Source of the DNA: Candidatus Lernaella stagnicola
GTDB taxonomy: Bacteria > Lernaellota > Lernaellaia > Lernaellales > Lernaellaceae
Length of the DNA stretch: 64,000 nt
Direction of reading: 5' to 3'
NCBI GenBank assembly: GCA_030765525.1
Contig: JAVCCK010000010.1
Location: 186,001-250,000 of the forward strand
Below, one piece after another: positions 56,236 to 64,000 of the stretch. The position numbers and the translations under genes were made by a program. Position 1 is the stretch's first letter. The number at the start of each line of letters is the position of its first letter. A model generated the notes under the pieces. It saw nothing but the letters and a program-made list of their open reading frames with translations, made no database searches and was not told the origin of the DNA.

Positions 56236-57846
56236 GTGCGCGATTCGACCCCGCCGGCGGCCCCGCAAACCGCCGTCCCGTGGGTCGAAATCGCCGTCGT
56301 TCTCCTTGTCGCTCTCGCTTGCGGATTACCCAGCCTTTCCCTGCCGCTGGGCCGTGACCACGGCATTGGTCTGTACATCGGCGAAGTCATCGCCGGCGGC
56401 GGCGCGCCATACGTCGATGCCTGGGACATCAAACCACCGGGCGTCTTATATCTGAACGCGTTGGTCTCGCTTGTCCTGGGCAAGCATCCGTGGTCGCTCC
56501 GCTTGTTCGACCTGCTTTGGCAGGCGGCGACGGCCCTATCGCTGCTGGCCCTGGGTCGCCGCTGGTTCGGCAACGTGACCGGCCTGACCGCCGGCCTGCT
56601 TTATCCCGCGGCCTATTTCTTCGGTCACGACTTCTGGCATTTGGCCAATTTCGACGCTTTCCTGGCGCTGCCGATGACCCTTACCCTGCTGTGCCTCTCC
56701 GGCACTCGACGAACGACCGACCTGCTGGCGGGGCTGCTCGTGGGCCTTGTTTTCCTCGCCCGTTTCACCCACGGATTGCTTTTCCTGCCGGTCATCGCCT
56801 GGCTCCTCTGGCCCGACGCCGAGGGTGGCGCGTACGCCTGGAAGCCGCGTTTGCAGCGCTTCGGCTTCGTTTGCGGCGGCTTTTTCCTTCCGGTCGCGGC
56901 CTTTTTGCTGCACATGTTGCTGACCGGCGGCTTCGGCGAGTTCTTCTACACGCTCTTCGTTTTCGCGCCGCAGTATGCAGTGACCACCGCCTCGGTGTTG
57001 GACGTCGAATTCTGGCGCTTGCTGCGGCGGGTGTTCGGCGATTTCATTGTCCGCCACGCGCTGACCGCCGTGCCCGGCCTGCTGGCCGCTCTGTCGCTCG
57101 TCGCGGCAAAAAAACGTGATCGCCGGGGTGTCACGGTCGTGGTTTGGCTGCTCGCGACCTTCGTCGGATTTGCGATCATGGGCAAGTTTTTCGCCTACCA
57201 CTGGCTGCCCCTGTTCGCCCCGCTGGCCCTGCTCGCGGGCCTCTTTGTGCAGTGGATTGCCGACCTCTTCCGCGAACGGCGCCGCGCCTGGGCCATCGCC
57301 GGGATCGTCGTCTTTGTCGCGGCAGCCGGGCTCTTCCTCTGGCGCGTCGGCGACACCAACCTCACCCGCGCCGGGCACGCTTGGAACCTGGCCATCGGGC
57401 GGCTGGATCGCGCCGCCCACCTGCGCAGCTTCGACTCGGTCGACCAAGGCGGCGACTTCTCCGCCACCGCGAACTACGGCGTCGCGGCCTATCTGCGCGA
57501 CCATACAGAAGCGGAAGACGGCGTGTTCGTCTGGGGCTTCGAACAGCTTATCTACTACCTCTCCGACCGCCGGCCGCCCACGCGCTTCTGTTCGAATTTC
57601 GCCCTCTCCGCCGCATGGCGTCCCGCGGCGTGGGTGCGCGAACTGGAAGACGACCTGCGCCGCCGACCGCCCGCCTACGTCGTGCTGGTCACCCAAGACG
57701 TGATGCCCTGGGTCACCGGTCACGGCCTGGATTCGTTAGGGATTTTGCGGCGCGATTTCCGTACGCTTGCCGAATGGATATCCCACCACTACGACGTTGA
57801 AACGCAAATCGGGAACATGTTGGTGTGCCGCCGCCGGGGGCCTTAA
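56236..57846 (+). CDS. Polytopic membrane glycosyltransferase, GT39/ArnT-like
   Basis: 536 residues from a GTG 11 bases after gyrA, with AAGGCGGA upstream. LPLGRDHGIGLYIGEVI and APYVDAWDIKPPGVLYLNAL form the donor-site loop with D-x-x-x-P-P, a very typical GT39 pattern. A run of about ten helices follows, and a soluble C-terminal domain (about 400-536) includes VFVWGFEQLIYYLSDRRPPT, similar to the VYVWG...Y motif of ArnT-type proteins. Predicted to add a sugar to lipid A or another surface acceptor. Begins the polysaccharide region; its 3' end overlaps the convergent deacetylase-like gene by 4 bp. Confidence 0.8.
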   Translation: MRDSTPPAAPQTAVPWVEIAVVLLVALACGLPSLSLPLGRDHGIGLYIGEVIAGGGAPYVDAWDIKPPGVLYLNALVSLVLGKHPWSLRLFDLLWQAATALSLLALGRRWFGNVTGLTAGLLYPAAYFFGHDFWHLANFDAFLALPMTLTLLCLSGTRRTTDLLAGLLVGLVFLARFTHGLLFLPVIAWLLWPDAEGGAYAWKPRLQRFGFVCGGFFLPVAAFLLHMLLTGGFGEFFYTLFVFAPQYAVTTASVLDVEFWRLLRRVFGDFIVRHALTAVPGLLAALSLVAAKKRDRRGVTVVVWLLATFVGFAIMGKFFAYHWLPLFAPLALLAGLFVQWIADLFRERRRAWAIAGIVVFVAAAGLFLWRVGDTNLTRAGHAWNLAIGRLDRAAHLRSFDSVDQGGDFSATANYGVAAYLRDHTEAEDGVFVWGFEQLIYYLSDRRPPTRFCSNFALSAAWRPAAWVRELEDDLRRRPPAYVVLVTQDVMPWVTGHGLDSLGILRRDFRTLAEWISHHYDVETQIGNMLVCRRRGP

Positions 57847-58547
57847 CCGGCCACGTCTATCGCCCGACGCTCCGCCGCAACAAAGCCGTCGCCGAGCAGC
57901 CGCGGCAGCCGCCGCAAACAAGCCCCGCGTCCCCAACCGCCGCCCGGTGCGCCGGGGTCGATGTCCACGGGCGTCAGGCACAAGACGCCGCCTGCCGGGC
58001 CAAGCGCCCGCCGCGTCAGCCACACCGGGACCAGGCGCGCCACGGTTCCCGCCAGCGGCCAGTCGAAAAGCGTGCTGAGCGGCAGCGAGTCGATTCCTTC
58101 GCCGCGACAACCCAACGCCTGTTGTATGCCCGCCTCCCGCAGCGCCGCAACGTGCGCCGCCGATAGTTGCTGGTTGGAGGGAAACGGCGGCATAAAACGA
58201 ACCGGTGACGGCAAATCGAGTTCCGAAATGGCGGATATTACTGCCTCTACCTCATCCCGCAGGGCTCCAGGTGGGATCGTCCACGGGTCGCGCGCCGTGT
58301 CGGTCATGGCGGCGATCTCACACCCCGCCGCGTGGATGGCCAGGACCAGTTCCGGCTCTTGGCGCACGGTCTCACCGAATACGCCGACGGTCGCCGTAAC
58401 CGAATAAGCCCGAAACCGCTCGAGTAGAAACGAAAGATTCGCCGTCAAACGCGCCACGTGCCGAGGTTTCGCCGCACCGGTGGCCGGAAAGTAATCCGCC
58501 CAATCCACACCGGGCACCAACAAAACGTCGAGAATAGGCCAGCGCAT
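57843..58547 (-). CDS. Degenerate NodB-like polysaccharide deacetylase-fold protein
   Basis: 234 residues. The layout follows NodB carbohydrate esterases (CE4): LTANLSFLLERFRAYSVTATVGVFGETV, PELVLAIHAAGCEIAAM and a later SPVRFMPPF. But the His ligands of motif 2 (normally GHE...SHTxxH) are replaced (GCE...AMTDTA), and motif 1 (TFDD) is LDVLL. So no metal site can form. It may be an inactive, substrate-binding paralog. It belongs to the minus-strand unit with the GT4 glycosyltransferase, flippase and membrane spermidine-synthase-like genes. No signal peptide. Confidence 0.55.
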   Translation of the reverse strand: MRWPILDVLLVPGVDWADYFPATGAAKPRHVARLTANLSFLLERFRAYSVTATVGVFGETVRQEPELVLAIHAAGCEIAAMTDTARDPWTIPPGALRDEVEAVISAISELDLPSPVRFMPPFPSNQQLSAAHVAALREAGIQQALGCRGEGIDSLPLSTLFDWPLAGTVARLVPVWLTRRALGPAGGVLCLTPVDIDPGAPGGGWGRGACLRRLPRLLGDGFVAAERRAIDVAG

Positions 58548-58556
58548 CAGGCGGCG

Positions 58557-59756
58557 TTACTCCCCGCGGGCCGAGGCCACCGCGCGCTCGAAGAGGTCCA
58601 GAACCCGCCGGGCGACCACCGCTTGTCCATAGGTTTGCTCGACTTCCCGACGCCCTGCCGCGCCGGCTTTAGCGCGCCAGTCGGCGTCGTCGAATGCGGC
58701 CACGATGCGTCGCGCCAGGTCTTCAGGGTCGTTGGGCGCGGCCAGATGGCCGGTGACGCCGTCGCGCACGAGTTCGGGCACGCCGCCGGTTCGCGTGGCC
58801 ACGACAGGTCGCCCCGCCGCCATGGCTTCGATGACCACCCGCCCGAAGGCTTCCACCGTCCCCTCCGCCGGGTCGGAAAAACAACTGGCGTGCACGACAA
58901 GATCCGCCGCCGCCATGACGCGGGGAATATCGCCGCGCTGGCCGAGGAAATGGATCGCATCCGCCAAGCCCAGGTGGGCCGCGAGTTTCTGCAAATTTTC
59001 CGTGTACCCCGCGCCGCCCTCGCCCGCCAGTGCCAACACGGCGTTCGGATGCCGGGCCACGACGCGTTGCCAGGCGGCGATGGCCACGTGCTGCCCCTTC
59101 CACGTGGTTAGACGCCCGACCAGCAGCGCCACCGGCGCTTCGACCGGCAGCCCGAGTTCCCGCCGCAACTCGGTGTTGGGCGCGGTATCGAAAGCGTCGA
59201 CATCGACGCCGTTGGGTACAACGACGAATCGCTCCGCGGGTACCGAGGACCGTTCGAGCAGCAGTCGCTTGACCGCTTCGCTGATGCACAGGACCCACGC
59301 CGCTCGATCCAGCGGCAACAATTCGCGGCGGCTGAATTCGCGGATCATGCGCACGTGCAGCGTCACCGGCGAGGCAGTATCCCGCACGGCCACGATCACC
59401 GGCAAATTCGGCAGGTTGAGATTGTTCACGTGTACGAGATCGGGGCCAAAGTCCTCGATGGCGCGCTTGATTTCCGGTCCGATCCGTTTGCCGAAGCGTC
59501 GCAACGCCAGCGTTTGCCCGAGAAAAGGCAGCCCGCCGCCGCTCAGGCCGTGGGCGGGATCGAACACGTTGCGAAAGCCGTCCCACTCGATGGGCAGGCG
59601 CGTCGTTTCCTCGCCGAGCAGCGAGGCAAAGAGGTCCGGACGCGAGGCCACCAGGCCCGTCTGGACACCCAGGGAGCTCAGGCCGCGCAGCAGCGTCGCG
59701 GCACTATGAATACTGCCGCCCATCTGCGGGCTGTTATCGATCAGCAAAACGCGCAT
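58557..59756 (-). CDS. GT4-family glycosyltransferase (GT-B fold)
   Basis: 399 residues from ATG 59756 (MRVLLIDNSPQMGGSIHSAA), which overlaps the flippase stop by one base; upstream in-frame ATG 59909 lies within the flippase gene. The C-terminal Rossmann half has LLVGRLTTWKGQHVAIAAW and the E-x7-E motif in EAFGRVVIEA, the nucleotide-sugar site of GT4 retaining transferases. It transfers a sugar from an NDP donor to a growing lipid-linked oligosaccharide at the cytoplasmic face. Linkage and sugar unknown. Between the flippase and the deacetylase-like gene, it fits a surface-polysaccharide assembly set. Confidence 0.88.
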   Translation of the reverse strand: MRVLLIDNSPQMGGSIHSAATLLRGLSSLGVQTGLVASRPDLFASLLGEETTRLPIEWDGFRNVFDPAHGLSGGGLPFLGQTLALRRFGKRIGPEIKRAIEDFGPDLVHVNNLNLPNLPVIVAVRDTASPVTLHVRMIREFSRRELLPLDRAAWVLCISEAVKRLLLERSSVPAERFVVVPNGVDVDAFDTAPNTELRRELGLPVEAPVALLVGRLTTWKGQHVAIAAWQRVVARHPNAVLALAGEGGAGYTENLQKLAAHLGLADAIHFLGQRGDIPRVMAAADLVVHASCFSDPAEGTVEAFGRVVIEAMAAGRPVVATRTGGVPELVRDGVTGHLAAPNDPEDLARRIVAAFDDADWRAKAGAAGRREVEQTYGQAVVARRVLDLFERAVASARGE

Positions 59757-61240
59757 CAATTCCTTTCCGAGCGGCGGCTCTTTCGCCGGATCAGGTCGCG
59801 CAGAAAACGCCGATCTTCGCGGTCGGCGACACCCAGCGCCGTGGCCGCCAGCGAGTACACGATCGCGCCGAGGACAATCAGCACCGCCAGTCGGCCGCCG
59901 GGCGACCATTCATGCAAAACAAATCGGCTCATGGCGATTAATACTATAGCCATGATCGCCGTCGCCAACACCGTGCGGGCCAGCGGTCCGGCGATATCAA
60001 ACGCACCCAGCGCCCGCCGCAGAATGTGCTGATTGATCGCGAGCACCAACGCGAAGCTGGCCACCGTCGCCACCGCCGCGCCGTACAAGCCGAAAGACGG
60101 AATCAGCGCCAAGTTCGCCGCGAAATTGAAGGCCGCGCCGATCCCCGTCACCTTGGCGACCGACCATTCGCGATCGGTGGCCCGCAGGGTTTGGGCCAGC
60201 AGCGGGTTGATGCTGTCCAGCGCCTGCCCCCAGACGAGAATCGCCAGCGCCGCGGCCGCCGGGGCGAATTCGGGGCCGAACATCAGCGGCATGAGGTCCC
60301 ACGCGATGATCGCCAGGCCCGTCGCGGCCGGCAGCACGAAGGCCAGCAGGTAACGCAGGGCGCGGCGGAACACGAGCCGCAGGCGATCGCGGTTGTCCAC
60401 GAACAATCGGGCGAGAAACGGGTACATCGCCGAGACGAAGCTGGCGGTCACCAACCCCAGCCCTTCCATCACCTTGTAGGCGGCGTTGTAATAGCCAACC
60501 TCCGCCACCGCCGCGTCGCGCTTGAAAAACGAAAGCATCACGATATCCAGCCGCGCGTAGAAAATGATGAACAGGGTCGTGATGAAAAAGGGCCACGTAG
60601 CCCGCAGCATCTCGTTCATCAGTGGCACGTCGAGCTTGGCGTCCGGCGCGGCCTCCAAACCGCGCAAGAAGCGCAACGCCAGCAGCAAGGTCAGGGCTTT
60701 GGCCACGGCGTACATCGACACCAGCGGAATCAAGCCGTACCCCGACGCCAGCATCGCGCCGCCCAGCGCCACGGTCGTCACCGTGTTGAACACGTTAAGC
60801 GCCGCGGACAATTCCATGCGCTCGAAACCGGCCAGCGTGGCGTGGTAGCTAGCCGTCGTCGCGTCGAACACCAGGGCGAAGCCGAGGATGACAATCGCCT
60901 GCACCGTGCGCGGATGATAGCCCAGGTGCGGCGCCACCAGGGCCAGCGCGCCGAACACGGCCAGCGCCAGCAGAATGTTGGTAATGCTGATTTGCGTGAG
61001 CATGCGCGAGACGCTGTCGCGGCGGCGGGCTATTTCGCGAATGATGTAGGGCCGCGCAATATAGTTGGGGATCACCGCCACCAAACCGACCAGGGCCATC
61101 GCCACGGAAAAGCGACCGAAGTCGATATCCCCAAGCCGCCGCGCCATGTAGGCCAAAAAGACGAGGCTCAGCAATTTGGCGATCAGGTTGCCCACGGCGA
61201 GCGCCGCGGTGTTTTTGGCGATCCGCGCAAAAGCGCTCAT
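59756..61240 (-). CDS. Wzx-type polysaccharide flippase (MOP superfamily)
   Basis: 494 residues with about fourteen hydrophobic segments in the pattern of PST/MOP exporters. MSAFARIAKNTAALAVGNLIAKLLSLVF-type N-terminus with LGDIDFGRFSVAMALVG is typical of polysaccharide biosynthesis family proteins. These flip lipid-linked oligosaccharide units across the inner membrane. Its stop and the GT4 start share one base (TGATG), so they are coupled. No Wzy polymerase can be recognised in the window. Confidence 0.85.
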   Translation of the reverse strand: MSAFARIAKNTAALAVGNLIAKLLSLVFLAYMARRLGDIDFGRFSVAMALVGLVAVIPNYIARPYIIREIARRRDSVSRMLTQISITNILLALAVFGALALVAPHLGYHPRTVQAIVILGFALVFDATTASYHATLAGFERMELSAALNVFNTVTTVALGGAMLASGYGLIPLVSMYAVAKALTLLLALRFLRGLEAAPDAKLDVPLMNEMLRATWPFFITTLFIIFYARLDIVMLSFFKRDAAVAEVGYYNAAYKVMEGLGLVTASFVSAMYPFLARLFVDNRDRLRLVFRRALRYLLAFVLPAATGLAIIAWDLMPLMFGPEFAPAAAALAILVWGQALDSINPLLAQTLRATDREWSVAKVTGIGAAFNFAANLALIPSFGLYGAAVATVASFALVLAINQHILRRALGAFDIAGPLARTVLATAIMAIVLIAMSRFVLHEWSPGGRLAVLIVLGAIVYSLAATALGVADREDRRFLRDLIRRKSRRSERN

Positions 61241-61258
61241 CGGTCGCGCCCCTCCGGG

Positions 61259-63535
61259 CTAGAGTAGAAAACCGGCCGCGATATACAGCACGAGTCCGGC
61301 GGTGATCGCGCTGGAGAAGCCGAAGTGCACCGCCAGCAACATCGCCGCGACCGAGCCCAGCACACTGGCCGCCGAGTTGACCGCGTACATCCACGGCACA
61401 CCGTTCGGGTGATCGTAACCGAGCAAGCGAATGCCCAACGGGAACGGAATTCCCATCAGCAGGCCCAGCGGCAGGATCGCCGCCACGGAAATCGAGATGC
61501 GCGAAACCAACGGCATAGCCAGCGTCGCGTGAAACAGCGACGGGCTCACGACCATAAACACCGCCGCGTACAAGGCCAGCACGCCGACGACAATGCGCAG
61601 GCGGGGAATGGCGATATCAGGGTAAATGCGCTCGCTAAGCCAAGCGCCGAACCCCGAGGACATCAAGAACGTAAACAACACGACGGCCAGCGCGTAGGTC
61701 GGGTGACCGAGGTAGAGGATGAACTTCGACATCATCGCCACCTCGACCAGCAGGTACGCCAAGCCCAGCGCGGCGAAATAAAGGCCCCAGTTGAGAGGCG
61801 GATTGTTTTCCTTGTCGCGCGCCAGGTACGCCGGCACCAGCATCAAAAGCACGACGAACACGAACACCAACCCGAGCAGCGCAAAGAGCAGCAAGGGGCC
61901 GATGTTGTGAATCTTGGCGCTGTAGGCTTGTGAGAACACATCCGGCAGGTCCCGTAGGCGCAGGGTGTAAAACAGGAAGGGCCGGTTGTCGGTCGGCGGG
62001 GTTAGGTCGAGGGTCTGCTCGGCGAACCAGGCGGCCATGTCGCCGCGCAACGCCAGTTCCTCAAACTCCGGATTTTCGCCCGCGTGGAAGGGGCTGTAGA
62101 CGATGCGCAGGTCCATTTTCGCGCATTGCTCGACCAGGTCGCCCATTTCATCGAGCGTGAAGGGCTCGTTCTTGATCATCAGATTGGCGAACTCGTCGTT
62201 GCGCGCGATGAAGAAATGCTTCTCGGGCTCTTTCACGCCGCGCTGGATCAACACGGTCTTGCCCAGCGCCATGAGCCGCAGCACGATTTCCTTCGCCTCG
62301 AACCACCGCTTGATGCTCACCAATCCGCCCGGCTGCAGGTGGTCGAGATACTCGTGCATCGACTGCACGGTGAACACGTTGTTTTCCGTCAGCGTGAACG
62401 CCCCGGCCGCCGTGGCCGCCCAGGTGTCGATCAGCGTGAACTGAATCACGTCGTACTTCTCGTTGGTGCGGCGGATGTAGCTGCGGCCCTCGTCGACAAC
62501 CACCGAGACGCCCGGCCATTGGAACAAGCCGCCGCTTACGTTGGCGAAACGCTTTTCCACCATGTCCACTACGATGGGGTTGTACTCGATGCCGACGATT
62601 CGCTTCGCCCCCGCGTCCAGCGCGGTCAGAATGTGCTCGCCGCCGCCGCTGCCGAAAACGAGCACCGACGCGTCGTGCCGCAAAATGAAGGGCAGGCGCT
62701 GCAAATTCGCCGACGGCACCTGCGTCTTGGCCGCGTCGCCGTCAAAGGGCGTGATCGGCGTGTGCGCGATGCCGTCGATCTCCAGCATGATGTCGCCCAG
62801 TTCCGGCCGCGCGAAGGCGATCACCCGCGAAAAGCTATTCCACTCGGCCGCCAGGCGCGCCGGCTCTTTATTGCCCTTGGTGTATTTGGGTTCCAGCAGA
62901 TCGGCTCCGGTCGCCAGGTGCACCGCGGTGATCGTCAGCAGGATCACGGCCACGGCCAGGGCGCTGCCGAATTGCACCGGCCGCCGCCACGAGCCCGCGG
63001 CCACCACGCCGCCCAGCGCCGCCAACGCGCCGGCCACCAGCACCGCCGCCGGCCCGCCGACCAGCCGCAAAAGCGGAATGGTCAACAGGCAGCCGAGCCC
63101 CGCGCCGACCAGGTCAAAGAAGTAGACTTTCCCGGCGCGCTTGTGCCCCAGTTGCAGCATGCCCGCCACAAACAGGCCCGCCGCCGTGAACGGCAGCGCG
63201 GCTAGCATATACACCAGCGCAAGCTTGCCCATCCCCGAAACCGACAGATCGAAATCGCCGACCTTCAGCGAAAGCAGGGTGAGGATCAACACGCCGCTCG
63301 CCACGCCGAACGCCGATGCCGACCAAGACAGCAGCGAGTCTTCGCGATCCTCGATCCGTTTGCCCAAGACGTGCAGCACAATGCCGCCGAGCCCTAAGCC
63401 GAACAAACTGACGCTGACGGCCAGGAAGGCGAAGTGGTACCACATCATGACCGAGAACACGCGGGTCAGCACGATTTCCGTGCTCAGCACAGCGCAGGCG
63501 ACGATCATCAATCCCAGCAGTCGGTTCAATCGCAT
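61259..63535 (-). CDS. Polytopic membrane protein with spermidine-synthase-like domain
   Basis: 758 residues. An N-terminal block of about six helices (1-215) precedes a soluble Rossmann domain (about 235-520) with VLVFGSGGGEHILTALDAGA and VGIEYNPIVVDM, matching spermidine synthase (polyamine aminopropyltransferase) motif I and the adjacent acidic residue. VVVDEGRSYIRR and YDVIQFTLIDTW match the later blocks. Then about seven more helices follow (540-758). Proteins of this build are common in Deltaproteobacteria and Planctomycetes, and their reaction is unknown; polyamine synthesis is doubtful because of the membrane setting. It lies upstream of the flippase on the same strand. Confidence 0.75.
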   Translation of the reverse strand: MRLNRLLGLMIVACAVLSTEIVLTRVFSVMMWYHFAFLAVSVSLFGLGLGGIVLHVLGKRIEDREDSLLSWSASAFGVASGVLILTLLSLKVGDFDLSVSGMGKLALVYMLAALPFTAAGLFVAGMLQLGHKRAGKVYFFDLVGAGLGCLLTIPLLRLVGGPAAVLVAGALAALGGVVAAGSWRRPVQFGSALAVAVILLTITAVHLATGADLLEPKYTKGNKEPARLAAEWNSFSRVIAFARPELGDIMLEIDGIAHTPITPFDGDAAKTQVPSANLQRLPFILRHDASVLVFGSGGGEHILTALDAGAKRIVGIEYNPIVVDMVEKRFANVSGGLFQWPGVSVVVDEGRSYIRRTNEKYDVIQFTLIDTWAATAAGAFTLTENNVFTVQSMHEYLDHLQPGGLVSIKRWFEAKEIVLRLMALGKTVLIQRGVKEPEKHFFIARNDEFANLMIKNEPFTLDEMGDLVEQCAKMDLRIVYSPFHAGENPEFEELALRGDMAAWFAEQTLDLTPPTDNRPFLFYTLRLRDLPDVFSQAYSAKIHNIGPLLLFALLGLVFVFVVLLMLVPAYLARDKENNPPLNWGLYFAALGLAYLLVEVAMMSKFILYLGHPTYALAVVLFTFLMSSGFGAWLSERIYPDIAIPRLRIVVGVLALYAAVFMVVSPSLFHATLAMPLVSRISISVAAILPLGLLMGIPFPLGIRLLGYDHPNGVPWMYAVNSAASVLGSVAAMLLAVHFGFSSAITAGLVLYIAAGFLL

Positions 63536-63538
63536 GGT

Positions 63539-64000
63539 TTATCCTTTGCCCAACAGGCGCTTGACCTTGCCGCGCAGTTCGTCGTCGGTATTGAGCTTGC
63601 TGTGCAGCATGAAGGCGCGACCGCGCACGCCGCGAGCCGCCTGCCACTGTACCAATTCCCGCGTCAGCTTTGCCCAATGCAATTTGTACGCGGCGTCGCC
63701 GCGCAGAAAGTTGTACTCCGCCGCGCCGTCGTCGGCCGCTTCGGCCACCGCGTAACTCAGCGCCACGTAGCCAAGGTTGTAGCGGTCCCAATGCGGGTCG
63801 GCGCTGCTGCCCTGCTGATAGAGATACACCCGGTCGCCGACCCGGTAGGCGTAGGTGGCGAACACGAGTTCGCCGTTGATCTCCAACAGGCCGAGCCGCA
63901 GCCAGCCGCATTGCAGGCCCAGGCGGGCCATTTCCTTGTGAAAGCCGATGAAGCGTTCGTTGACGAACACGCCCGGCAGGCCGTCGGCGTTCCATCGCTC
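63539..64000 (-). CDS. FemAB/GNAT-like acyltransferase, C-terminal part (partial)
   Basis: The frame runs on past the right edge, so the N-terminus is outside. The visible 153 residues have FHKEMARLGLQCGWLRLGLL, ELVFATYAYRVGDRVYLYQQGSS, NLGYVALSYAVAEAADDG and YNFLRGDAAYKLHWA. This is the C-terminal half of the BioF2-like/FemAB acetyltransferase fold (Acetyltransf_6) found in polysaccharide and peptidoglycan gene sets, where GDAxYKxxW is a hallmark. It would transfer an acyl or aminoacyl group to a sugar or peptide. Its stop is 3 bases before the start of the spermidine-synthase-like gene, so one transcript is likely. Confidence 0.75.
   Translation of the reverse strand, partial: ERWNADGLPGVFVNERFIGFHKEMARLGLQCGWLRLGLLEINGELVFATYAYRVGDRVYLYQQGSSADPHWDRYNLGYVALSYAVAEAADDGAAEYNFLRGDAAYKLHWAKLTRELVQWQAARGVRGRAFMLHSKLNTDDELRGKVKRLLGKG

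Overview
The window is a stretch of high-GC bacterial chromosome, densely coding on both strands. There are no rRNA, tRNA, CRISPR, phage or insertion-sequence genes that I can see. Lipobox signal peptides, a small outer-membrane-like barrel protein, secretin-type N domains, a CpxP-like periplasmic protein and a sigma-54 activator all indicate a Gram-negative (diderm) organism. The mix (TMTC-type proteins, formylglycine-enzyme-like lipoproteins, an Asp/Asn-rich lipoprotein linker, gyrB and gyrA apart on opposite strands) suggests a deltaproteobacterial-type lineage or a candidate phylum. The taxon cannot be fixed from this sequence alone.

Layout. 1-5.3 kb: a zinc-ribbon/TPR membrane protein, a GT39-type membrane glycosyltransferase, a barrel-like protein overlapping a secretin-N-domain-only protein, and a methyltransferase. 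5.3-16.2 kb: a tyrosine phenol-lyase, a 5'-truncated SGNH hydrolase, and a run of membrane glycosyltransferases (GT39-like and TMTC-like with TPRs) that reads by 4-bp overlaps into an M23 peptidase, followed by an SGNH hydrolase. 16.2-25.7 kb, mostly minus strand: secreted DUF1287 and DUF2914-like proteins, SAM hydrolase, DUF4124/FxLYD-like protein, a large propeller lipoprotein, DUF3052-like and SCP2-like proteins, a split transketolase and an aminotransferase.

25.8-32.6 kb is the most unusual region. Four paralogous predicted lipoproteins each carry a class I SAM-methyltransferase fold with an intact glycine-rich motif, although they should act outside the cytoplasm. They are interspersed with two FGE/sulfatase-modifying-factor-like lipoproteins that lack the catalytic cysteine pair. 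32.6-43.8 kb: an NDH-2-like oxidoreductase, CpxP-like protein, YugP-type metallopeptidase, CNNM/CBS protein, GT39 protein, and a minus-strand operon of B12-binding radical SAM enzyme, QueD-like protein and membrane/propeller protein, with a second B12 radical SAM gene divergent from it.

43.9-47.5 kb holds a single AT-rich gene with its own promoter. It encodes a 1216-residue SIR2-domain protein with a long helical C-terminal part, looks horizontally acquired, and is best read as a stand-alone anti-phage (NAD-depleting, DSR2-like) effector. It lies tail to tail with gyrB. 47.6-56.2 kb: gyrB and gyrA, each behind a good sigma-70-type promoter, flank a small unknown gene, an NtrC-family regulator starting with TTG, and a HypB-like G protein that has lost its key nucleotide and metal residues. 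56.2-64 kb: surface-polysaccharide functions (GT39 protein, degenerate NodB-like protein, GT4 glycosyltransferase, flippase), then a membrane spermidine-synthase-like protein and a partial FemAB/GNAT-like protein.

Envelope and surface chemistry dominates the gene content: sugar transfer to lipid or protein acceptors, export, and many lipoproteins. Housekeeping genes (gyrase, transketolase) are scattered among them.
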